Below, piece after piece: positions 33,322 through 45,300 of a DNA stretch of 64,000 nucleotides (its first letter is position 1; every line of letters begins with the position of its first letter). Source of the DNA: Culex pipiens pallens (taxonomy: Eukaryota; Arthropoda; Insecta; Diptera; Culicidae); assembly GCF_016801865.2 (NCBI RefSeq), contig NC_068938.1, positions 184,597,754-184,661,753 on the forward strand. The letters run 5' to 3'. Position numbers and translations under genes: made by a program. The notes beneath the pieces were generated by a model. It searched no databases. It was not told the DNA's origin and worked only from the letters and a program-made list of their open reading frames with translations.

Positions 33322-36300
33322 TCAATGCTTTATAAACAAAAAATTAAACACTATCGTCACATATCTAAACAAAAAACTCCACACCGCGTAGCATATTCCA
33401 CGTTTCTGAACCACCTTTGCAGTTCCACCGTTCTGCTCTTCGGCGTTTTTCCTGGCCCGGTGTTTGGCCTTGCGCGGTTCGATCGCGTACCGTATGACTC
33501 CGGGCACGAACCCCTTGTAGTAGCCCTTCCAGTCGACCTTGGTCAGATCGCACGGGAAGGTACGCCGCTCGAGCTCGGTTGCGGCCGCTTGCACGCGCAG
33601 GACGTTGTCGTTGGTCATCCGCCACTCGTTCAGGCAGAAGAACTCCAGCACCTCGCTCAGGCTGATCATCTTTTCGAAGATTTGGCCGAGGGCGGGCGCC
33701 TCGCCGCGCAGCCGCCGGCCCAGATCCAGCAGGTAGGCCTGCATCAGCATCAGCTTCTTGCAGAGGGCGTAACGCATCCGGTTGCGGGTTAATGTTGCCG
33801 TGAAGTAGGTACTAAAATGAATTACTCGTTAGTTCAGTCATGAACGTATCTATTGGAGATGGTGATTTTTCATGCCGATTTTTAACTTTTTTCAGGTTGG
33901 GGGTATACAAACACAAAAAAAGCCGATGCGAATATTTTTTGAAGTTAATGACGCATTAATTTAGAATAAACTGTCATTATTTACTATCAAAAATCATCTA
34001 AACGAATGAAAAATAGGTTATATTTTTGTGCAGGGGCGCTGACTCTGGGGGGGCACGGTACTTTTTGCCCCCCCTAAAATTTGGCTGGGGGGCAGCACAT
34101 ACATTGTGCCCCCCCAGAAATTTTGGGAGAAAAATATTCTTATATCAAATATAAAAAAAGGAAATAATTGAAAATAATATCTAAAACTTAAATGGAACAT
34201 TGTTTGTACACACGGATAGAATTCTTGTAAGCGAATCCGTAAAATAGTTCAAAAACATTTGTTGTTTTCGAAATCGCTGAAATTTTTTGAACAAAATCGT
34301 TTACAATTTTCTGGATTTAGATGCTTTTTTCTAAATCGACAACGTTTTATCTATACCAATGTGCTCTCTAGGAAAATCAGTAAGCTTAGAACAAGAGCAC
34401 AGAGGCATCGGTGAATGATTTGAGAGATGTCGTCAACATAGATTTTACGGATTTGCTCATAAGATTTCTATCTGTGCATGTTGTTCCAAAAACAAAACCA
34501 ATGTACTTTTCCCATAGCACTTCATCTACAATCAAACTTACGCAAACTCTTGCGAAAACAATCATCAAGTTTTCAAACGCAACGTTCTGCGATTTGCCAT
34601 TGTAGATCAGGATTTAGCGAATATAAACTGAAACACTTTTCAAAATGGTAATTTGTTGACTGCTTTACATTTACAAAAATGCTGATAAATTCGATAATTT
34701 TTTGGGTAATTTTAGAAAGGATTTGAAAAGATTTCAAATACATTTGTTAACCGTTAACCGTTCTATACCAATTTTAGCCGAAAAATACAATTCTTTCAAA
34801 AAAAGTAAATTTTTGAAAACTAGCGCACCGCTTTACTGTGAATCCGACAAATTAAAAGCTAATCTGTCTGCGATCAGCAGAGAAGCGAGTCAGACGTGCG
34901 TCCCTCACAAACCAAAAAAGTGCTTAAAAAGTGCAAAAATGCCTCACGGCAAGAAAAAGAGGCGGTCCTCACCAGCAGGATCGGCAGATTTGAAGAAGCT
35001 AAAGAATGCCGAAGCGCTACCTGCAAAGCCAGGCAGTTTGAGCAAGGACGCTCAAAATTCGTCTGGAAACCAGTTCGCTACCCTTCCTGTGGATGTGAGC
35101 GAGAAGGAAGAATTTGAACGACGGGAAAAGTTGCCACCCATTTTTGTGAAAACATCGTCATCGGATTCGGTGCGAAAGTGGCTGACCGGATTTATCAAAT
35201 CTGGCGCTTTACGAGCTTCCATTCGCTTGTGTGCTGATGGACTCAAAATTCTGCTACCTACCAGAAAGGATTACAACTACGTTCGGGATTTCCTGAACAA
35301 CACAAAGATTGAATACTACAGCCATGACGATCCAGGTAAACGCCCCATGAAACAGGTCCTCCGAGGCCTGTATGACATGGATGTGAGTGTGCTGAAAGAA
35401 GAGCTCAAAACTCTTAAGTTGAACGTGATCGAAGTCTTCAAGATGACGAGACACAACAAGGACATCAAGTACCGTGATCAACTGTACCTGGTTCATCTCG
35501 AGAAAGGATCGACAACGCCGTCTGAGCTGAAAGCAGTTCGGGCAATTTTCAACATCATCGTGACTTGGGAACGTTATCGTCCAGTGCACCGTGACGTGAC
35601 ACAGTGTTCGAACTGTTTGCAGTTTGGACATGGTGGAAGGAACTGTTTTATCAAGAGTCGTTGTGTAACCTGCGGAGGTGAGCACAAAACTCAAGCTTGC
35701 AACACAATCAACGAGAACATCGAAGCGAAATGCTTCAATTGCGGCGGTGACCATTCTACCAAGAATCGGAGCTGCCCAAAACGAGCTGAGTTTGTGAAAA
35801 TTCGGCAGCAAGCGACGACGAGGCACCAACCAAATCGTCGCAAAACACCACCAACTTTCACGGACGTGGATTTTCCTGCTTTGGCGTCACCTGGAGCGGG
35901 ATCTGTTCGAGTGGTTCCAAATCTGCAGCCATTGCCGTTGAATCAGCGGCAAAAAGTTGCAGAGAATACAACACCTCCTGGTTTCAGTCAGCAACCGAGG
36001 GAAAACCAACCAGCATCAACGGATGAAGGCAGTAGTGACCTGTTTTCACCACAAGAACTTCTGAACATTTTCATCGAGATGACAACAACACTGCGTGGTT
36101 GCAAAACTCGTGCGGAACAAGTAAGAACGCTTGGAGGATTTATCTTAAAATACAGTTCGTAGTTTACTCGTTCTAATGATTTTGAATATTTCAATAAATT
36201 TACTTTTTTTAGTTTTAAGTTAGGATTAGTTGTTAAAGTGATTTTTTTCTTTTTTACCCAAATGTATTCGATTCAATGCAAAAATGTAAAACAATTTGAA

Positions 36301-39300
36301 GCAAATAAATGAATGTGAACAGTTAATAATAAAACGAAAAATACAATAAAGATGAAGAGCATTTAGCCATACCACTTAGAATGTAAATGAAATGTAATTA
36401 TTATAAGAAAGTTCAATAAAGACATATTTAATTTCAAAAAAAAAAAAAAAAAAAAAAAAAGCTAATCTGAGACAATTCCACATTATAAACTTAAAAAAAA
36501 CAAGTGTATCGCCTTCTGCAATTTATGATCGATTTAAAAAAATAAAAAGGTTGTAGAAATTTTAACTGCACCCTAAAAAAATATGCCAAAAAATCAGGGA
36601 GTAGAGAATAATACTAAAAAAAGAACATTTTCAGGAAATCAGCATTATTGAGTATTGGGAATCCATTTTAAAACGTGTTTGGTCGTATTCTTAAATTCTT
36701 AAATTAGCATTATTGAGTATTGGGAATCCATTTTAAAACGTGTTTATTCTTAAATTCTTAAATTCTTAAATTCTTAAATTCTTAAATTCTTAAATTCTTA
36801 AATTCTTAAATTCTTAAATTCTTAAATTCTTAAATTCTTAAATTCTTAAATTCTTAAATTCTTAAATTCTTAAATTCTTAAATTCTTAAATTCTTAAATT
36901 CTTAAATTCTTAAATTCTTAAATTCTTAAATTCTTAAATTCTTAAATTCTTAAATTCTTAAATTCTTAAATTCTTAAATTCTTAAATTCTTAAATTCTTA
37001 AATTCTTAAATTCTTAAATTCTTAAATTCTTAAATTCTTAAATTCTTAAATTCTTAAATTCTTAAATTCTTAAATTCTTAAATTCTTAAATTCTTAAATT
37101 CTTAAATTCTTAAATTCTTAAATTCTTAAATTCTTAAATTCTTAAATTCTTAAATTCTTAAATTCTTAAATTCTTAAATTCTTAAATTCTTAAATTCTTA
37201 AATTCTTAAATTCTTAAATTCTTAAATTCTTAAATTCTTAAATTCTTAAATTCTTAAATTCTTAAATTCTTAAATTCTTAAATTCTTAAATTCTTAAATT
37301 CTTAAATTCTTAAATTCTTAAATTCTTAAATTCTTAAATTCTTAAATTCTTAAATTCTTAAATTCTTAAATTCTTAAATTCTTAAATTCTTAAATTCTTA
37401 AATTCTTAAATTCTTAAATTCTTAAATTCTTAAATTCTTAAATTCTTAAATTCTTAAATTCTTAAATTCTTAAATTCTTAAATTCTTAAATTCTTAAATT
37501 CTTAAATTCTTAAATTCTTAAATTCTTAAATTCTTAAATTCTTAAATTCTTAAATTCTTAAATTCTTAAATTCTTAAATTCTTAAATTCTTAAATTCTTA
37601 AATTCTTAAATTCTTAAATTCTTAAATTCTTAAATTCTTAAATTCTTAAATTCTTAAATTCTTAAATTCTTAAATTCTTAAATTCTTAAATTCTTAAATT
37701 CTTAAATTCTTAAATTCTTAAATTCTTAAATTCTTAAATTCTTAAATTCTTAAATTCTTAAATTCTTAAATTCTTAAATTCTTAAATTCTTAAATTCTTA
37801 AATTCTTAAATTCTTAAATTCTTAAATTCTTAAATTCTTAAATTCTTAAATTCTTAAATTCTTAAATTCTTAAATTCTTAAATTCTTAAATTCTTAAATT
37901 CTTAAATTCTTAAATTCTTAAATTCTTAAATTCTTAAATTCTTAAATTCTTAAATTCTTAAATTCTTAAATTCTTAAATTCTTAAATTCTTAAATTCTTA
38001 AATTCTTAAATTCTTAAATTCTTAAATTCTTAAATTCTTAAATTCTTAAATTCTTAAATTCTTAAATTCTTAAATTCTTAAATTCTTAAATTCTTAAATT
38101 CTTAAATTCTTAAATTCTTAAATTCTTAAATTCTTAAATTCTTAAATTCTTAAATTCTTAAATTCTTAAATTCTTAAATTCTTAAATTCTTAAATTCTTA
38201 AATTCTTAAATTCTTAAATTCTTAAATTCTTAAATTCTTAAATTCTTAAATTCTTAAATTCTTAAATTCTTAAATTCTTAAATTCTTAAATTCTTAAATT
38301 CTTAAATTCTTAAATTCTTAAATTCTTAAATTCTTAAATTCTTAAATTCTTAAATTCTTAAATTCTTAAATTCTTAAATTCTTAAATTCTTAAATTCTTA
38401 AATTCTTAAATTCTTAAATTCTTAAATTCTTAAATTCTTAAATTCTTAAATTCTTAAATTCTTAAATTCTTAAATTCTTAAATTCTTAAATTCTTAAATT
38501 CTTAAATTCTTAAATTCTTAAATTCTTAAATTCTTAAATTCTTAAATTCTTAAATTCTTAAATTCTTAAATTCTTAAATTCTTAAATTCTTAAATTCTTA
38601 AATTCTTAAATTCTTAAATTCTTAAATTCTTAAATTCTTAAATTCTTAAATTCTTAAATTCTTAAATTCTTAAATTCTTAAATTCTTAAATTCTTAAATT
38701 CTTAAATTCTTAAATTCTTAAATTCTTAAATTCTTAAATTCTTAAATTCTTAAATTCTTAAATTCTTAAATTCTTAAATTCTTAAATTCTTAAATTCTTA
38801 AATTCTTAAATTCTTAAATTCTTAAATTCTTAAATTCTCAAATTCTTAAATTATTAAATTATTGAATTATTAAATTAATAAATTGTTAAATTCTTAAATG
38901 CTTTCAAAATTAATTCATGTATCATAATTTTTAAATTTTCGATTTTTTTAAACATTGAATTTTATTGTTATTTCTAAATTTATAATTGTTAAAATTTCTG
39001 GATTTCTGCTTTTGATTTCTTAACATTTTTTTACCCCTAGAATTTTTTTATACCATTTTTTTTTCTAATTTTGGAATATTGAATTTTGTGTATCTGTTTT
39101 TTTTTTTTTCTAAATTGCAGATTTGAAAAATTGATGTTTTTTTAATGTGTATTTGTATTTCAGATATCTGAAGTTCTAAATTTTTGCTTTTTATTTTTTT
39201 TAATTTTTAGAATATTTGTATTGTTGAATTTCTAAATATCTTATTATTTTTATTATTGACTGTTACTTCTAGAAAATAAGTGAGAATATGCCAATGAGAA

Positions 39301-42300
39301 GGAATTCACCTTCCAAACATATAAAAAATTCCCCCCAATTAACATTCTCAATCACGTTTTAATAAATTATCTTTTTCTTAAAAAAAATATTCCGGATGAA
39401 AAAAAATCGTATCACATCGTAATAAAATTATTATAAATTCGTGATATTCAAGAAACATTAACATCTAATCGCCACTCTTACCTATCTATTTCGGAAAACA
39501 ACCGTGCCCCCCCAACATTTTGGACTAGTCGGCGCCCCTGTTTTTGTGCAAATACACATATTCAGAACACCTATACACTTGGAACACTGGAAGCATTTTG
39601 TCAATAGGATTCATGATAGTAGTTAGTGTAACAAGTTGCATTATGATTTTTTTTTTCAGCACGCGTCGTACAGTCATCCCTCATATTCGGAACAGTTTAC
39701 AGATCGGCCAATGTTAAAAAATCATAGCAAATCGGTAATTGAACTTAATGATTCGTTTTTACCTTCATTTGAAAGCTTTTCATGCGATCTTTCGAATGTT
39801 GTATCGAACAACTGCAAATTTTGACTTTTATATCAAGTTTTTGAAGAAAAACTTTGACCCTTGAAATCCACAAATTCGGAACACTTTTTTCTTACGGATG
39901 TAAACAAACTTTGGATCTCTCCAGGAGTACATATTTGTAACAAAATAATGACTTCACACACTGCAACCAGTGAAACTCAAGCTTAGTGATGTTTTATCCA
40001 TGGTCTGATAACTTTTTTTGTGAAAATATCAGTTAAATTCAGGTGTTCCACAATTGTGGGAGGCACAATAACATCCCACAATCATGGAACAGGCAATTTG
40101 AAGACAGTGTTTTGCTGCTCTGGATAAAATAGTCTTGAAGTGAAGTTTTTTGTTCAAAAAGTACTACTTTTACTAGTGAAATAGCAAGAAAATGTCCAAA
40201 TAAAGGTCCTAAAAATAGTAGGGTCGAGAGAAAAGCTGCATTTGGCATGCTATTGACAAATTTTCACAAAAGTGTTCCGAATTTGTGGGTGTTCCGAATA
40301 TGTGGGATGACTGTACGTTTATTCAACGAGACTTTGCCGAGTTGAATAAACACGATGAGTGCTAAAAAATTGTGATTTTCTACGAGATTCATAATAATAG
40401 TTCATGCAACCATTTTCAACACGAGTCGTACAAAAAACAAAAAAAACAGAATTGTACCGAGTTCCATACAACGTTTTTAGAAAATTTGAAAAATAACCGT
40501 TGAAAGAAGTTTCAAAGACACAAAAAATATGTGTGCTTGCCCAAGTAGCCTGTGAATGCTGAAATAGTTTGTTCAGATATATTTTTTAAAACCTTCAAGT
40601 CAGGTCACTTGCTCCTAACTCCATCCAATTTACTGATTTTCACTAATATTTAAATAACTTATTTTGGAAAGCTGTTTTAGAAACTTGCTTGCTCACTTCC
40701 TATTGAACTATTTAGGCAACAACCGATTTCAATTGAAAACGCGTTTTATGAGCTGTAATTGAACGTCAAAGTGCTGATATGGCAACGTTAGAGGCACGCT
40801 GGAATTAGATGCTGTACCCCACAAGAAGTTTCTAAATTGACATGCCAAGAATCGGGTTCAAGCCACAGACAAAAAGTGCTTGCTGACCGGATAGATCCAA
40901 AGTTCTACTTCTAAGCACTGTTTTATTGGTATGGAAAGGTAAGCCTTTTTCATCTCTCTCAAATGAAAGGAAAAGTTGTTAGTTTCACAACCGGAATGCA
41001 AAAAAAAAATGTGTTACCAATTCTGAAAAAAACGCTTTCGAATAGAATTTTTCTGTTAAACGTTTATTTCCCCGCTTTAGTTTGGCGAGTTTGTCAACTC
41101 AAAAACCAAAACAGTGTCGATAAATATTACTTTTCGATACAAGTGCCAAAGTAAACTTTTCAGCGCTTTTATCGACATTCCTATGGTGGGGGCGCCATTA
41201 TTGACCGGGGATCTTCAGGTATTATACAGTGAAGCAGGTGATCAGCTCCAACTCATAATTTTGCAGTTGACTGATTGTGTAACACCAGCTGATCATAATC
41301 AGTGACGGAGAAGTATACTATGCTATGCTATGCTCAAATGAGTGCTATAATGACATTTTCAGCACTGTTATTTTTTATCTTGACAATTAGGCCATTTCGT
41401 CACTATAGAATGGCTGAAAGGTAATTATTTTCAAAATAAATTTGCAAAAAGGAAGTTTAAGAGATTTTTAAGACAATGATTTTGTTGTTTTCACTAGTAA
41501 AAATTAGTCTTTTTTAACAAAAGTCTGCATTTTCAAGTGCAGCAACAAAACAAAATTCATGCAATTTCAATAACAAATACTGTTAAAATAACAGAAGGTG
41601 TTTGATAACAGTTTATGATATCATAATTTTTTTATTGGTCTAATATTGGTTGAAAGCCAAAACATCTTTAAAATATTTTTTTTTTGTTGTGGAAGAATAC
41701 CTCCAACTGTTATTGGGATGATCGGATTAGTTGTTAAAATAACATAATAATAATAAAAAAGATTTGTTCGAAGAATAACTAAAAATGTTATTAGTCTGTT
41801 ATTACAATAACAATCCAATAACAAAAACTACGAATAACAAATCTTGTTATAAATAACATAACATGTTATTGGCCTGGTATTTTCAAATATCAAAAAAAGT
41901 CAATCCCAAGTTATTTCAGTCTGCTCGGGATGTTTGTTCACATCTGTGAGAAAAAAGGGTTTCGAATTTCCGTTGATAGCCGTTGAAAATTTCTAATGAA
42001 TATTAAATTCTGTTCTTTTTTCAAAACTGTGAGAAGTACAGTAACATTCCATAATTAACGAACAGGAATCTTACAAGAAACTTATTGGTGCGATCATTAA
42101 AAAAATCTCAAATGCAATACTTTGCTGAAATCTATCATTTTTAACTGATAAAAAAGCTAGGGAGTGGCCTAAACAAGCCCCTAAAATGAAAAGGTCAATA
42201 GTTGAGTTTCCATTTTTACAAACAAATTTTGCCTTAATCGTACTAACAAATATTCACAAAACTGTTGCACGATTGGGATTCGTGGGGTGACTACATCAAT

Positions 42301-45300
42301 CGAAAGATCACGCGAAAAGCTTTCAAATGAAGGACAAAGCCAATCATAAAAATAAATTATCGATGTTTTATGATTTTTTGCACATTAGACGTTGTACAAT
42401 TTTTTTTTCGAATGTTTAGGATGGATCGAAAGAACACTTAAAAAGCTTTAAATGATGAATAAAGCGAATCATTATGATTATGATTTTTTGAACATGGGAC
42501 GAACTATAAACTGTTCTGAATTTATGGGATGACTTGTTTAATGTCTGGAGCAACATGTGAAAAGGACGCATAAGTATTTTGACAGCTTGAACTTTTGTGC
42601 CAATATTTAGGCAACTTTTGTTCAAAACTTACAATGTTAAATGATGTTGGGGGTTAGCCATGGTTGAACAACCTAAAACCCTGTCAATTAGTCAAATTAG
42701 TTTCAGCTATCAAAGAGCTCATCCGCACTTTTCTCATGTTAGTCCAGAACCTTTCAAAAAGGGGAATAAGGATCAAATTCTATCTGAACACAAACGGGTT
42801 TCAGAACCAATTAGACCTCACAACAAACCCCCATAAATGAGATCGTTTGGATCAGACCTGGCTATCTGATTTTAATTGGTATCGAAAATGGTATGAATCC
42901 CCTCTTTTTAGTGCTTTCGTTTAGTTATTTTCGCTTTCAAAAGATTCAAAAGGCAAAGGATGTTAAAACTGTTCTGAAATACGATTTTACATTCTAAACC
43001 TGTTTTGAGCGCGCTGTAGGTTTTGTCAAGAAGCTTTCGCTTTTTTTTTAGAATTATTAGCTTCTTGAATGTTTTAAGCTGGACAAATCTTCTATCGGTT
43101 TTGCAATAAATTTGAAAAAAATGTAAAACCAAAACAATGCAAAAAAAATATGTTATAACAAAAATTACCATGCAATTTTTACCTTATCGTCTTCAAAATT
43201 CTAAGGGACGAATTTATCGAATTTACCAAAATGAATCAGCACGTATCGGTTGTTGCCTTCTTGAAGTCACTGAAGGAATTTTTGGTCTAAATCAAATGTG
43301 TTTCAAAAATTATATAATTTTGTGGTACAATCATCGACGTCCTAGTTGGCAATCATTGATTGATGACGATTTCCATAACTTTACAAGGAAAGGTATAATC
43401 TCTGCCAAAAATTATCAACATATAGGAAACTATTTTGAATAACTTGTTGAAGGAATTTTGTCAACATATTCATAGCGACGCAATATTTTTATTTTTGAAC
43501 GAAAAGTCATGGCAATGATGGAAGCCTTCACGTTAAAGACCAATACGCACCTCCCAAGAAAAGGGGTCAAGAAATGGCTTTACGAACAGCAGAACAAAGG
43601 AGAGGGAACGATTTCTTGGGGCTTTTCTTCACCCTCTCTGGCTTGCTTTCGGTGCCGCTACTGCCCATTTGATTTTTTTCTTGACCGGTTCCTTCCGAAG
43701 TGCGTATACCGCTTAGCAAAGGCCGTCAAATTTTTTTCTTTGTGTTTGCCCCTCGGCTTCTTTTGGAGTCGATGGAAAAGTTCACAAAAAAACACCAAAT
43801 ACTTAATTCTAAATTTCCAGCAGAAAAAAAATCATAAAGTACCAAAAAGTAATGCTGCTGCAAACTGATTGTAAAATCATAAATAAAAAAAACATGGCAT
43901 ATTTTTTAACAGTCCTTAATTATTTATTTTGAAAATTGATTAAAAATCGCTTCTTTATATTATCTTTTCCGACATAAAACAGCCATCATGCACAATACCT
44001 CCAAAGTTGACACTTTTAACCAAGGGTCCTGATTGTTCAAAATCAACCACTCCATTCGCGAGCACAAATAGCAGGCGACGCGATACTGCCCTGATGAATT
44101 CCTACTGTTTGTCACTTTCTCACCATTCGCTCCCTAACACAATCGCTTCTACTCTCCTTCTCTCTCTGATCGGCTCAGTCTCCGAACGGCTCAGGCAGGC
44201 CGAACGTCACCGATCACTCTGAACTGAAAACATTTTTTCTCTGATGCGCTGCGTTTTACTCATTCATTTGGGTTGTCTAAAATCAATGTTATCAATTAAA
44301 TTGAGCATTTATTTTGATTTCATAACATTATAGACACCATTCAAAGAAACTTCCACAAAGAAAAAATCAAATTGATGGCAAACTGAGGGCGTGAAGACAA
44401 AAAGACTGCCGCGCTGGCATTTTGTGAGAATGGCTCTTCGCTGAGCATGGTAGTGTGTGAGTGTCGTCGAGCGACGGAGTAGGCAAAAAATTTCACGATG
44501 TATTTGTTCGCTGAGTGAACACTTCGGGCCACTCGCTGGCTTCTTGCGAGTATCATTCGCTCATGAATGCTAGCGGGTTAGAATAGGCGACGACTGGATA
44601 GGCGATGAGTGAGTGGTTTCTGTTCATTGAACCGAAAATCAGGACCCTTGCTTTTAGCCCGTTTTTTTTTTTTTGTTTATTTATCCGTGTACTCAAGATT
44701 TTCTTTCTTTTTTATAGTGATGGAAAATAGACAAAATGTTTAACCTATCAAACAAACCCAAAGTTAATAGAAATACTTTAATGGAAAATTACTTATTAAA
44801 TATTATGGCCATTGCAAATATTTTTCAATATTTATGTCACCCCCCACCGGTCAAAAAATCAGGGGCAAAAAATATTTATTAAAAAAAAAACATCAATTTT
44901 TTTATGGAAATGAAGTCTAACCAACTGAAAACTATTTGAAATGCATTTTCCTGCGTTTCAAATTATATTAAGCATGTCTAGGATCGATCAAAAATATTTA
45001 AAATTTTTGTCGAATTCCAATGCACAGCAACCCGGGCAGACGGCAATAACAAAATTCATGCCATTTCAATAACAAATAATGTTAAAATAACAGAAAATGT
45101 TATGGAATCTTCTTGAAAAATCAATTTCTGCAAAAGAGTTTAATAACAGTTTATGTTATCATAGCAGAAATTGTTACTAGTCTGATATTGGTTGAAAGTC
45201 AAAACAACTTGGGAATAATATTTTTTGTTATGGAAGAAAAACTCCAACTGTTATTAGGATGATCGGATAAGTTGATAAAATAACAAAAAATAATAACAAA

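Larger units (their letters stand above)
34867..36460 (+). mobile_element. ORF1-only non-LTR retroposon with poly(A) tail and TSD
   Basis: GCTAATCTG occurs at 34858-34866 and again right after the poly(A) tail at 36461-36469; the preceding A residues may extend it. The element has a 72-bp leader, one ORF, a 3' UTR of about 275 bp with TTCAATAAAGACA, and about 25 adenines. These boundaries show a complete insertion, not a 5'-truncated LINE. No ORF2 (endonuclease/reverse transcriptase) is present, so it must have been moved in trans. It resembles the half-LINE (HAL1) type known from mammals, here with a Jockey-clade ORF1. Confidence 0.8.
34031..39540. mobile_element. hAT-like element, 5.5 kb, with nested insertions
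   Basis: The left end CAGGGGCGCTGACT and right end AGTCGGCGCCCCTG are inverted repeats, continued by GGGGGGGCACGG / CCGTGCCCCCCC. An exact 8-bp TTTTTGTG lies at 34023-34030 and 39541-39548, the hallmark of hAT insertion. No transposase ORF is seen. The length is explained by an ORF1-only retroposon (34867-36460) and a 2.1-kb 8-bp-repeat array; without these it would be about 1.8 kb. It lies inside FAR4 intron 2. Confidence 0.8.

Noticed and set aside
34702..34938. Upstream extension of the retroposon ORF
   Set aside because: It lies outside the TSD-bounded element up to 34866 and has no ATG; it is host DNA open by chance.
36747..38838. CRISPR-like or telomeric array
   Set aside because: Units are 8 bp without spacers, and the sequence is not an insect telomere repeat; it is a simple tandem repeat.
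43509..43868. 119-codon ORF
   Set aside because: It overlaps an imperfect inverted repeat and has no recognisable domain; likely transposon-derived noise.
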